DNA of 64,000 nt from Emergencia timonensis. Lineage in GTDB: Bacteria; Bacillota; Clostridia; Peptostreptococcales; Anaerovoracaceae. Each line of letters begins with the position of its first letter. Position 1 is the first letter of the stretch. The translations under genes and the position numbers were made by a program. The stretch spans positions 372,001-436,000 of the forward strand of contig NZ_FLKM01000008.1 of assembly GCF_900086585.1 (NCBI RefSeq), in the 5' to 3' direction. The notes beneath the pieces were generated by a model. It was not told where the DNA came from. It ran no database searches and saw nothing but the letters and a program-made list of their open reading frames with translations. Of this stretch, positions 44,731 through 53,935 are shown piece after piece.

Positions 44731-47307
44731 ATGTTATTCAAGAGAAAAATTTTAGTGGTTGAAGACAATGAGATCAATCGGGCGACGCTGTGTGTCATCC
44801 TGTCTTCTCAATATACGGTTTTGGAGGCAGAAAATGGGGAGCAGGCCCTGTCGCTGCTGGAGAAATACAGAGAGGGAATCTCTCTGATCTTGTTGGATAT
44901 TGTTATGCCGGTTATGGATGGCTACACCTTTCTGAAACATCTGAAAGCAGATAACAGGCTGAACTCAATCCCGGTCATAGTCACAACTTCCAACAACAGT
45001 GAGGCAGATGAGGTGACCGCGCTTTCCAACGGGGCCACAGACTTCATTACCAAGCCCTACCGCGCCCAGGTCATTTTACACCGGGCAGCCGGCATCATCC
45101 GCCTGCGGGAGACTTCCACCCTCATCCATCAGATCCAGTATGACCGGGTCACCGGGGTGTACAGTAAGGAATATTTCTGCCAGCAGGTCCGAGAAATCTT
45201 ATTTCGAAATCCGGATGTGAAATATGATGTCCTTTGTTCAGACATTGAGGACTTTAAACTGATCAACGACACCTTTGGCATGGCTGCAGGGGATCGTCTG
45301 CTGCGGCAGGTGGCGGCGCTCTGTACTCAGCGGCTGGGGGATCGCGGGATCTGTGGCCGCTTGAACGCGGACCAGTTCGCCTGTCTCCTGGAGCATCGCG
45401 AGGACTATGCGGATGAGATGTTCACCCAGTCCGACAGCAAGATCAACAGCGGCTTCGGCGATCTGAATGTGATCATGAAATACGGCATCTACACGGTGGA
45501 GGACCGGGAGGTTTCCGTTGAGCAGATGTGTGACCGGGCGCTGCTGGCGGCGCATAGCATCAAGGGAAAGTATGGCAAGCACTTTGCCCTCTACGACGAT
45601 AAGCTGCGGGGCACCCTGCTGCGCCGGCAGGCCATCACGGACGGTATGGAAACGGCCCTGGCCAAGGGGCAGTTTGAGGTCTACCTGCAGCCAAAGTACC
45701 AGATCCGGGATGGCCGGTTGGCGGGGGCCGAGGCGCTGGTGCGCTGGAACCACCCGGAATGGGGTCTGCAGCCACCTGGGGAGTTTATCCCCCTCTTTGA
45801 GCGCAACGGCTTTATCACGAAGCTGGACCAATATGTCTGGGAGCGGGTCTGCGCTCTGCTCCAGGAATGGGACCGAAAGGGCTATCCCAGCATCAACATA
45901 TCTGTCAACGTCTCCCGCTTGGATATCTACAACACGGATTTGGCGGACGTCCTGACGAGTCTCGTTCGGCGGTACGGTCTTTCCCCCGACCGCCTGCACC
46001 TGGAAATCACGGAGAGCGCATACACGGATACCTCAAGGCAGCTCATCGAGACCCTGGGCACTCTGCGCAGGCTGGGTTTCGTCATTGAAATGGATGATTT
46101 TGGAAGCGGTTACTCTTCGCTGAATATGCTTGCGGAAATGCCCATCGATGTGTTGAAGCTGGATATGAAGTTTATTCAAACAGAGATTACGAGACCCACC
46201 GGCCAGGGCATCCTGCGCTTTATCGTGGACCTGGCCCGTTGGATGAAATTGAGAGTGGTGGCGGAGGGTGTAGAGACCCGGGAACAGTTGGAGCGGCTTC
46301 AAAACGACGGGTGTGACTACGCTCAGGGCTATTATTTTGCAAAGCCTATGCCTGTGGAAAGTTTTGTTTCGGTATTGACAGTGCAGGACCCTCCCGCAGA
46401 TATGGAAAACAGCCGATCTGATGACTCTGCGGACCGCATGGACAGGGCTCTGCTGGTGGTCGATGAGGACGAGGAATATCGTGCTCAGGTGCATCGGAGC
46501 TTCTCAGACTGTTTTAAGGTACTGGAGGCGGCCAGTTATGAAGAGGCAGTTAAAATCCTAGGAAGCCATCCGTATCAGATGTCGGCCGTGATTCTCAGTT
46601 TGACACTCCAAGGTGGTGCTGATATCCTGACTGCGATTCAAAAGGAGCGGGGAGCCTGGGTGACACCATGTGTCGCCACGGGACCTCTGGACATGGAACT
46701 GGAGCGCAGCGCCATGGAGCTGGGCGCCGACGACTATGCGGTTAAGCCCCACAGTCAGGAGTCGCTGCGCAGGCGGGTCCTGCGGGTGATGAGTTTCCAC
46801 ACTCTTCAAGAACGGATACGGTCTCAGCAGGATGAGGCCTGCAGAGACTCCATGACCGGCCTGCTTAACCGCCAGGGGCTGTATACCATAGCCGAATCAC
46901 TGCGGCATGCGTCTTTTTCCGCTGTTTATCTGTTTGAACTAGACGACTTGAAAAAGTTCAACGAGAAGTATGGCTATGTGGAGGGAGATCATTTGATCTT
47001 CCACTTCGCCTCCCTTCTACGTGCCCACACCCGGATGGACGATGTGCTGGTCCGGCTGGGCGGAGATGAATTTCTGGTTGTGATGTGCCACATGAGCTCC
47101 ATGGAAGATGTCAATAAGAAAAAAACGGCTATTCTCCGGGCTTATCATGAGAGCCGTTACGCGGAACCAGATTTGGTGGCCTGCTTTGCCGGCACAGCGT
47201 TCTGGAATGCAGAGGAACCATTGGATGAAATCATACGCCGGGCTCGCGAGGTCATGTATGCTGCAAAGGCCGGCGGTAAGGACGAGTGCCTTATACGGAA
47301 AGGGTGA
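44731..47307 (+). CDS. REC-GGDEF-EAL-REC-GGDEF cyclic-di-GMP protein
   Basis: This 858-residue soluble protein has five domains. REC1 (1-120) has VVEDNE, acceptor Asp near 56 (LLLDIVMPV) and TKPY. GGDEF1 (about 135-290) is degenerate, reading LNADQF at the active site. EAL (about 305-550) keeps AEALVRW, ITES, MDDFGSGYSS, LKLDMKF and AEGVET, so phosphodiesterase activity is likely. REC2 (about 565-690) has lost the acceptor Asp (VILSLTL). GGDEF2 (about 700-855) has an intact RLGGDEF near 777 and an RMDD inhibitory site five residues before it. It may both make and destroy c-di-GMP. No membrane segment is seen. It lies 7 bp before the kinase-GGDEF gene and is visibly richer in GC than the flanks. 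Confidence 0.93.
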   Translation: MLFKRKILVVEDNEINRATLCVILSSQYTVLEAENGEQALSLLEKYREGISLILLDIVMPVMDGYTFLKHLKADNRLNSIPVIVTTSNNSEADEVTALSNGATDFITKPYRAQVILHRAAGIIRLRETSTLIHQIQYDRVTGVYSKEYFCQQVREILFRNPDVKYDVLCSDIEDFKLINDTFGMAAGDRLLRQVAALCTQRLGDRGICGRLNADQFACLLEHREDYADEMFTQSDSKINSGFGDLNVIMKYGIYTVEDREVSVEQMCDRALLAAHSIKGKYGKHFALYDDKLRGTLLRRQAITDGMETALAKGQFEVYLQPKYQIRDGRLAGAEALVRWNHPEWGLQPPGEFIPLFERNGFITKLDQYVWERVCALLQEWDRKGYPSINISVNVSRLDIYNTDLADVLTSLVRRYGLSPDRLHLEITESAYTDTSRQLIETLGTLRRLGFVIEMDDFGSGYSSLNMLAEMPIDVLKLDMKFIQTEITRPTGQGILRFIVDLARWMKLRVVAEGVETREQLERLQNDGCDYAQGYYFAKPMPVESFVSVLTVQDPPADMENSRSDDSADRMDRALLVVDEDEEYRAQVHRSFSDCFKVLEAASYEEAVKILGSHPYQMSAVILSLTLQGGADILTAIQKERGAWVTPCVATGPLDMELERSAMELGADDYAVKPHSQESLRRRVLRVMSFHTLQERIRSQQDEACRDSMTGLLNRQGLYTIAESLRHASFSAVYLFELDDLKKFNEKYGYVEGDHLIFHFASLLRAHTRMDDVLVRLGGDEFLVVMCHMSSMEDVNKKKTAILRAYHESRYAEPDLVACFAGTAFWNAEEPLDEIIRRAREVMYAAKAGGKDECLIRKG

Positions 47308-47314
47308 GCATGTG

Positions 47315-50300
47315 ATGAGTAAATATACAAATTTAGAAGTAATATACGTCTCTCCGTCCAGCAAGCTGCTGCGCGGAAAGGAGGGCAGTACCGGCAACCG
47401 GGTAGTACTTAAGACCGGAGGCCAGGAGCCCATGACGCAGGAGCAAACAGCCCGGCTGCGACGAGAATATCAGATCATGCAGAGGATAGACAGCCCTCAT
47501 GTGGTAAAGGCTTTTGGCGAGGTCACGCTGGACGGGCGCTACTATCTGGTGGAGGAATTCTGTCCGGGGATTACGCTGAGCAGGCTGCTGAAACAGGGCG
47601 CCCTGGATATGCCGGATTTCTACCGGATCGCGGAACAGCTGGTAATGGGCCTGCGGGACATCCACAAGGCTGGCGTCATCCACAAAGATGTGAACCCATC
47701 CAATATCATGTACGACGCAGAGTCCGGCCGGGTGGCGCTGCTGGACTTCGGTATCTCTTCCATGTTTATGCATGAACAGATGTCGGGAACCAGACTTGAA
47801 AATATTGAGGGGACCCTCCGCTACATCGCCCCGGAGCAGACCGGACGGATGAATACGGAGTTGGATTATCGCGCAGATTTTTATTCTCTGGGCATAACCT
47901 TGTATCAAATGCTGACGGGGCGTCATCCATTTGATGCGGAGACCCCCACAGAGCTGGTTTTTTCTCATATTGCGAAGACGCCGCCGGATCTTCGCGTGAT
48001 TTTGCCCAATGTGCCGCCTATGCTTGCAGCCGTCGTAGACAAGCTCCTGGCCAAGATGGCAAAAGACCGCTATTTAAGCAGTGAAGGCCTTCTTTATGAT
48101 CTGACGCGTTGCCAAAGGGAAAAGGAATTTGTCCTTGGCGAAAAGGATTTCAGCCGGCGCTTTGAATTCACCCACCAGCTGTATGGGCGGGAAGATGAAA
48201 TCACCCAGTTGGAGAATGACTTCAAGGAAGTGGCGTCCGGTTCCAAGATTCTTGTCTCCGTCAGCGGTTATTCCGGCATTGGCAAGACCTCGCTGGTCAA
48301 TCAGCTTCAGGAGGAAGCTCATCGGACCAGCGGTATGTTTCTACAAGGGAAGTTTGACCAGTATCACGCCAACGTACCTTACTTTGCCTTTTTCGAGGCC
48401 ATCAAGCAATTTTGCAGCATGATCTTTATGGAGCCGGAGGAAAGTATCGGTAAGTGGAAGCAGACACTGTCAGAGCACTTGGGCGACGACGCGGCTTTGC
48501 TGACCGGTAAGGTGGCGGAGCTGGCCCTGCTGACCGGCACTCAGCCAACCCCTGAGGACATGGGGCCTCTGGAGGAGCGAACCAGGTTCAAATCCGTATT
48601 GGAACAGCTCTTGTCCCTGCTGGCTGCGCCGGAGCATCCTCTAGTTCTGTTTTTGGACGATGTGCACCGGGCGGATATGGGCTCCCTGGAAATGCTGGAA
48701 GAACTGTTCAAAAATGAGGATATCCACGATTTAATGATTATCGTATGCTATCGCGACAATGAAGTAAGCAGCGAACATCCCCTCACCCTCAGCCTGAATA
48801 AAATCATACAGCGGGGCGGCCGGGTCACACAGCTCAACCTGAAAGGGCTGGACCCGGAGAGCACCGCTCAGATGCTGGGAGACATATTCAAAACGGAAGC
48901 GGATACGACTTCTGTGCTGGCGGATATCCTTTATAGGAAGACAAAGGGAAATCCGTTTTACATCAAGCAGTTTCTGCGGCTGTGCCATTCAAAAGGCTAC
49001 CTGAATCTGGATATGGACACCGGAAGCTGGAGCTGGAAGGAGGCGGAGATCCGGGCCTGCCCTGCCCAGGAGAATGTAGTGGACTTCCTGACGGAAAATC
49101 TAAACCAGTTTTCGGAGGAGACCATATCTCTGCTGTCTTTTGGCGCCTGTATCGGTCAAAGCTTTTCTGTGGAGGATCTGTCCGCTGTCTGCGGCCTGCC
49201 AGAACGTGAAATCAACCGCAGACTGATTACGGCGGTGGTACAGGAGGCGGTATATCCCATAGAGAAGGATGGGAAAATCGGCCTGCAGACCATGTATCAG
49301 TTTGCACACGACCGGTTCCAGCAGGTGTTCTATACTACCTTGTCAGAGAAGACGCGGGCAAGTGTCCATTACCTACTTGGAAAGCGGTATGAGGAATATT
49401 CGCGCGCCGCAGGCGTTCTGGACGAACGGGCGTTTGAAATCGCGGACCACTATGCAATGGGGCTTGGGGAGGCGGAGGATCAGGAAGAAAGGCGCCGGAT
49501 TCAGGAATTCCTGCTGGGTACGGCCCACCGGTGCGGGCTGGTATCCGCCTTCGACACGGCGGAGCGGTACCTGAACCTCCTGCTCTCCCAGCCGGAGCTG
49601 AAGCGACCGGAAAACCGTCCCTTCCTCACCAAAGTCTACATGGAATATCATACGGCTCTGTGCAATCTGGTTAAGGAGGAGGAATGCGACCGGATCTACG
49701 GGATGCTCTGCAATCTGGTGACGGAGCCCACTGAGCTGGTAGATAACTGCCGCCTGCAGATATCCAGCTTCTCCAACCGGGGCCGGTATGAGGACGCCTT
49801 TGAGATCGGGCGCACCCTGCTTGGACAGCTTGGAGTCACCTTCCCCGGCGAAAATATGCAGCTGACCCTGGAACAGGAGATCGCATCCTTTTATCAGGAG
49901 CGGGAGGCCCTTGGATCGGAAGATATTCTGAATCTCAAAGAAGCTGAGGACCCGGTGGAGGCCGGGATCAGTAAATTGCTCTGCCGCCTGTGCGGCCCGA
50001 CCTTTTTCTTTCGTCCAGATTATTCCTACTGGACGGTATTTACGGCTGTGCGGCGCATGTTCCAGCATGGTTATACGCCGCATGCCCTGCAGATGTATTC
50101 CAATCTGATGATGCCTCTGGGAGAACTGCGCAGGGATTACCGGACGTCCTACGCGGCTGGCAGGTCAGCTATGCGCCTGGCCGAAAAGCACCAGTACAAG
50201 GAAGTCATCCACTCCATCTACTGTATGTTTGCTCTCCATTCCGGCCATTGGTTCGAAGATGTGGTCAATGAGATTCCCTATGCAAAGGAGTCCATCAAGG

Positions 50301-52312
50301 GAAACGCCCAGATGGGAGACTTTGAGTACGCCTGCTATGGCTATTATGGTCTCATGATGGCGGTCATGGAAAGTGCGGCCCATGTGGAAGAACTGTGGAA
50401 CGAGGCGCAGGCTGGAGTAAAGTTTGCGGAGAAGACCGGTAGCGACCATGCTTTGGGCAGCTTTTTGAGCTTTCAGCAGCTGTGCAGGAGTATCCGCGGG
50501 GAGCTCTCCCTCACCGGAAGTTTTGATGGGGACGGATTTTCTGAACAGGTCCATCTGGAGCAGTTTTCCCACAACCTGCAGGCAATCAGCTATTACCATG
50601 TCATTCGGGCCCTGTCGGCTGTGATCTACCGGGATTATTCCACGGCCTACCGGCTGTGCAGGGACGCTGTGCCCCTGCTCCCGTATGTCTCCAGCTTTTA
50701 CAACGTGGCGCTCCACAATTTTCTGTATTCCCTGTCCATTTGCCAGGTACTGGAGACAGGGGACTGTGAGCCGGAGGCAAGGCCGGAGCTTCTGCGTGTC
50801 CTGGAGGAAAACCAGGATTGGCTGAAGGAACGCAGCAACGACGCGTTCTGCAATTATGGACATCTCTATCTTGTAATCGAGGCGGAGCGGAAAACGGCGG
50901 AAGGCTGTACCGAAGAGGCCCTGCAGCTTTACGAAGAGGCGCTGGGGGCCGCGAAAAAGCATGACCGCAGCCTTCATCATGCCATCCTCTGCGATGTGGC
51001 CGCGCTGCGCTATGAGAGGCTGGGGATCAAGTCGGCAGCCAGGCATTACCTGACGGATACCTACCGGCTGTACAGCCATTGGGGGGCGGAGGGAAAGTGC
51101 GCTCGCATGCGGCAGGACTACCCTGAACTGGCGGGCCTATGGAAGAACGATAACCGGCAGAGTACCCTGTCGGAAGCTTCCATCCGTACCACCGCATCGC
51201 TGGATATGCGCTCTGTGCTGAAAGCGTCCCAGGCCATTTCGGAGGAACTTGAACTGGAAGGCATCCTGGAAAAGCTGATTCACAGTCTTCTGGAATGCGC
51301 GGGAGCACAGCATATCTACTATCTGAGCCAGGCGGATTCCGGGTATGAGCTCCAGGCGGAGGGCCATTCCGGGGCCAAGGACGTATGCATCGTATCAAAG
51401 CGGCCGGCGGAGGGCCGGGATGTTCCGCTGAGCATCGTGTCGTATGTGGAGAGAACACTGGAAGCCGTAATCCTGGAAGACGGAGAGAACTCCAGAGTTT
51501 TTGGCAAGGACATCCATATCAAAGAGAATCACTGCAAGTCGGTCCTGTGCATGCCGATTCTCAGTAAGGGGGAGCTAAAGGGCATCCTCTACTTGGAAAA
51601 CAACCTGGCCGCGGGTGTCTTTGACCAGCGGAGAAAAGAAAACCTCATGCCCATTGCGGCACAGCTGGCCATTTCTCTTGAAAACGCCTATTTATATGAG
51701 CATCTGCGCTTTTTGGTAGACGAACGAACGAAGGCCCTGCTGGAGGAGATCAAGGTGCGTAAGCGGGCGGAGGAAAAGTTGGCCCATATGGCAAACTACG
51801 ACGCACTCACCGGACTTCCCAACCGCAGGCTGTTTCACAAACTCCTGTCCCGGCTGCTCCTGGAGGCAGAAGCCAGCGGGCAGCTGCTGGCTGTCCTCTA
51901 CATGGATTTGGATGGATTCAAAGAGGTCAATGACACCTATGGCCATGAAAAGGGTGACCTGGTATTGGAGGAGACAGCCAGGCGGCTGATCCGTGCTGTG
52001 CGCGGCAGCGATATCGTGTCCCGTCTGGGCGGCGACGAGTTCGTCCTGCTGCTGAGCCGGATTATGGCGGACGAAGAGATCCGGCATGTCTGTGAACGGA
52101 TTCTCTCTGAGATCAGGCAGCCTTTCCGGCTCTCAGAGGACCTGATTGTTGAAATGACAGCAAGTATCGGGGTCAGCGTCTATCCCAGAGATGGTAAGGA
52201 CGAGAAGGAGCTTCTCTCCTGCGCCGACCAGGCCATGTACAAGATCAAAAAAAGTGACAAAAACTTTTACTCGTTTACAGAGCCTCTTTCTGACTCGCAG
52301 GAGAAGTTTTAA
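47315..52312 (+). CDS. Ser/Thr kinase-AAA ATPase-helical-GAF-GGDEF fusion protein
   Basis: Starting at the ATG at 47315 (AAAGGGTGA upstream) this is a 1665-residue protein; the frame is open further upstream only as a shadow of the preceding gene. Domains: protein kinase (about 10-275) with VVLK near 33, VIHKDVNPSNIM near 121 and LLDFG near 143; an AAA_16/STAND-like ATPase (about 290-560) with GYSGIGKTSLVNQL near 320 and LFLDDVHRAD near 447; a long helical TPR-like region (about 560-1290); a GAF domain (about 1297-1460); a short coiled coil; and a GGDEF domain with RGSD near 1563 and RLGGDEF near 1571. The kinase-ATPase-TPR-GAF core is known from large cyanobacterial and proteobacterial signalling proteins that end in a histidine kinase; here a diguanylate cyclase takes that place. 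All key residues look intact. Confidence 0.92.
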   Translation: MSKYTNLEVIYVSPSSKLLRGKEGSTGNRVVLKTGGQEPMTQEQTARLRREYQIMQRIDSPHVVKAFGEVTLDGRYYLVEEFCPGITLSRLLKQGALDMPDFYRIAEQLVMGLRDIHKAGVIHKDVNPSNIMYDAESGRVALLDFGISSMFMHEQMSGTRLENIEGTLRYIAPEQTGRMNTELDYRADFYSLGITLYQMLTGRHPFDAETPTELVFSHIAKTPPDLRVILPNVPPMLAAVVDKLLAKMAKDRYLSSEGLLYDLTRCQREKEFVLGEKDFSRRFEFTHQLYGREDEITQLENDFKEVASGSKILVSVSGYSGIGKTSLVNQLQEEAHRTSGMFLQGKFDQYHANVPYFAFFEAIKQFCSMIFMEPEESIGKWKQTLSEHLGDDAALLTGKVAELALLTGTQPTPEDMGPLEERTRFKSVLEQLLSLLAAPEHPLVLFLDDVHRADMGSLEMLEELFKNEDIHDLMIIVCYRDNEVSSEHPLTLSLNKIIQRGGRVTQLNLKGLDPESTAQMLGDIFKTEADTTSVLADILYRKTKGNPFYIKQFLRLCHSKGYLNLDMDTGSWSWKEAEIRACPAQENVVDFLTENLNQFSEETISLLSFGACIGQSFSVEDLSAVCGLPEREINRRLITAVVQEAVYPIEKDGKIGLQTMYQFAHDRFQQVFYTTLSEKTRASVHYLLGKRYEEYSRAAGVLDERAFEIADHYAMGLGEAEDQEERRRIQEFLLGTAHRCGLVSAFDTAERYLNLLLSQPELKRPENRPFLTKVYMEYHTALCNLVKEEECDRIYGMLCNLVTEPTELVDNCRLQISSFSNRGRYEDAFEIGRTLLGQLGVTFPGENMQLTLEQEIASFYQEREALGSEDILNLKEAEDPVEAGISKLLCRLCGPTFFFRPDYSYWTVFTAVRRMFQHGYTPHALQMYSNLMMPLGELRRDYRTSYAAGRSAMRLAEKHQYKEVIHSIYCMFALHSGHWFEDVVNEIPYAKESIKGNAQMGDFEYACYGYYGLMMAVMESAAHVEELWNEAQAGVKFAEKTGSDHALGSFLSFQQLCRSIRGELSLTGSFDGDGFSEQVHLEQFSHNLQAISYYHVIRALSAVIYRDYSTAYRLCRDAVPLLPYVSSFYNVALHNFLYSLSICQVLETGDCEPEARPELLRVLEENQDWLKERSNDAFCNYGHLYLVIEAERKTAEGCTEEALQLYEEALGAAKKHDRSLHHAILCDVAALRYERLGIKSAARHYLTDTYRLYSHWGAEGKCARMRQDYPELAGLWKNDNRQSTLSEASIRTTASLDMRSVLKASQAISEELELEGILEKLIHSLLECAGAQHIYYLSQADSGYELQAEGHSGAKDVCIVSKRPAEGRDVPLSIVSYVERTLEAVILEDGENSRVFGKDIHIKENHCKSVLCMPILSKGELKGILYLENNLAAGVFDQRRKENLMPIAAQLAISLENAYLYEHLRFLVDERTKALLEEIKVRKRAEEKLAHMANYDALTGLPNRRLFHKLLSRLLLEAEASGQLLAVLYMDLDGFKEVNDTYGHEKGDLVLEETARRLIRAVRGSDIVSRLGGDEFVLLLSRIMADEEIRHVCERILSEIRQPFRLSEDLIVEMTASIGVSVYPRDGKDEKELLSCADQAMYKIKKSDKNFYSFTEPLSDSQEKF

Positions 52313-52342
52313 AAGAAAATACCATACCCAGCCGCGGCCGGC

Positions 52343-52636
52343 GCGAACGAAACCATTGCTGGTCATGGAAAGGATGAGATCGATGGAAAAAACAATGCCC
52401 GGGATATCCAGGAAATCCCCGAGCCCTTCACAGTGGATACGGCGGCCGATAACATCCGCCATATGAGCAATTCTGATGCCAAAACCATCCCTTTCATCGC
52501 CATGACCGCCAACGCGTTTGACGATGACATGGAAAAGAGCAAGGCTGCCGGCATGAATGCGCATTTGGCCAAACCGATTGAACCTGAGAGGCTGTATCAG
52601 GTCCTCTATGACTTTATTTTGAGGCAGGAGGAATAA
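52343..52636 (+). pseudogene. Remnant of a receiver domain (hybrid kinase C-terminus)
   Basis: The frame ends IPFIAMTANAFDDDMEKSKA followed by AGMNAHLAKPIEPERLYQVL, the second half of a REC domain from a hybrid histidine kinase. The preceding ETIAGHGKDEI segment resembles the first half, but the phospho-acceptor region between them is gone and no start or kinase core is present. The DNA is GC-rich like the two genes before it. A frame of 19 codons (52640-52699) follows and is not credited. Confidence 0.7.
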
Positions 52637-52708
52637 AGAATGTGGGCAGCCATAGAAGACTGCGACGAGTTCCTATCAAGAGCAGTAGAATTAGAATAAG
52701 GCAAAACA

Positions 52709-52749
52709 GAAACAGCCGCCCTTGACGTATTGTCTTAGGCGGCTGTTTC
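52709..52749. terminator. Bidirectional terminator at the island end
   Basis: A 12-bp perfect stem GAAACAGCCGCC/GGCGGCTGTTTC encloses a 17-nt loop, between the GC-rich block and the convergent gene at 52765. The T-run is short on the plus side. Confidence 0.65.
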
Positions 52750-52764
52750 TTACGAATCTACGTC

Positions 52765-53361
52765 TCACTGTGGGAACTTGCCTGAATAGTACCTGCTCTG
52801 CAGATAACTAGTGCCTTGGCTATACGGCGCAGCTCCCTTTTTATAGACTGGCGTCTTTTTGCCATCCCGAATCCAGGTATAGCTGAGGGGCCTTTTCCCG
52901 AAAAAATCTGCCTTCCCTGCTGTCACGGTGATTCTGCCGGCTTCCCCATTGCTGCCGTCCAGGAGGATCAGGCTGCCTTTGCCGTCATACCTGCACAGAT
53001 ACATGGTAGTCTTAGTTCCGGACTCCTCATCATACTGGCTGCTATACGGACGGTTGATATAATAATAGTTGAACCCTTCGAATGTCCCTTTCTTTTCGTT
53101 TGCAAAGGTCAGATTCTTTTCATCGTAATCCAGGTTTTCATTACTGAAAAAAACGCAGATGTCATGTCCTGATGTGCCGTCCGCCTTCAGATCCTTTGCA
53201 GTATTGAAAACACCGTGAAAAAGGACTGCAGGCCTGCGCAGCTTCTCATCCAGCGCTTTTTCATTATCCCCTCTGATACGGATTAGCAAAAATACCAAGG
53301 CAACGATAAAACAGAGAACAACAATTATCGCGCTGATAACGGTTTTCTTTCTACTCTTCAT
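52765..53361 (-). CDS. Membrane-anchored protein of unknown function
   Basis: This 198-residue protein has one N-terminal TM helix (about 7-28, after KSRKK) and an extracytoplasmic part of about 170 residues with many Tyr, Gly and Asp. The last 50 residues (ADFFGKRPLSYTWIRDG to YYSGKFPQ) recur in the fragment at 44137-44352. The family is not recognised. The ATG follows GGGAGGGTTCC. Its composition is intermediate between the island and the core. Confidence 0.7.
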   Translation of the reverse strand: MKSRKKTVISAIIVVLCFIVALVFLLIRIRGDNEKALDEKLRRPAVLFHGVFNTAKDLKADGTSGHDICVFFSNENLDYDEKNLTFANEKKGTFEGFNYYYINRPYSSQYDEESGTKTTMYLCRYDGKGSLILLDGSNGEAGRITVTAGKADFFGKRPLSYTWIRDGKKTPVYKKGAAPYSQGTSYLQSRYYSGKFPQ

Positions 53362-53411
53362 TGGAACCCTCCCTTTGATTATATGTAGAAGTATATCGTA
53401 AACAAATTATA

Positions 53412-53705
53412 TCATTTCACATTACCTAATTCAATAAAAACATTTTTGACATATATATAGTCTGCTCCCAAAATGCTAATGTCTTGGGGAAACATAAAGA
53501 AAACTGTCCCACGATGACATTCTGTTACAATAACGTTATGCTTTTTGAGAATATCTGCACATTCTCGCGTAACTGACTCACAGTCAGACGGTTTTGACAG
53601 GGGGTATAGCAGATTCCGGCTACTTTTTCTATCAATTTTTCCGCCGCATAGGGCTTCCACAATCCGTAAAAGTAACGGAGCACAGCATATTCGTAAATTC
53701 TTCAT
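53412..53705 (-). CDS. Possible small protein, unrecognised
   Basis: This 97-residue frame starts MKNLRICCAPLLLRIVEALC and has no recognised domain. Several Cys residues are spread along the chain. The ribosome binding site is weak (AAGAATTT) and no partner gene is obvious. It may be a real small protein or a chance frame in the 574-bp gap. Confidence 0.3.
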   Translation of the reverse strand: MKNLRICCAPLLLRIVEALCGGKIDRKSSRNLLYPLSKPSDCESVTRECADILKKHNVIVTECHRGTVFFMFPQDISILGADYIYVKNVFIELGNVK

Positions 53706-53935
53706 AGAATCATGTCCTATCTCGAAGTCTATGGAGAGCTATGGCGTCTGCTACCGCCGTAGTGTTACGCGAAACCTTTTGGACAGGACCAAAAAACCTA
53801 ACTTTATTGTAAAGAATGCTCGCTCTATACCCCCGTCCCGTATACGTTGCGCCAGGCAATTGCTTTACACAACCCTCTTTTTACCGTATATATAAAAACG
53901 GAATGCCATTCAACCGAACAGTATCCCGCATTATT

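Noticed and set aside
47108-47314. N-terminal extension of the kinase-GGDEF protein
   Set aside because: The extra 69 codons overlap the preceding gene in another frame; the ATG at 47315 has a ribosome binding site and starts a normal kinase N-lobe.
50165-51079. Long antisense frames opposite the c-di-GMP genes (also 45238-45999, 49373-50083)
   Set aside because: They mirror codon bias of the GC-rich sense genes and have no recognisable domains.
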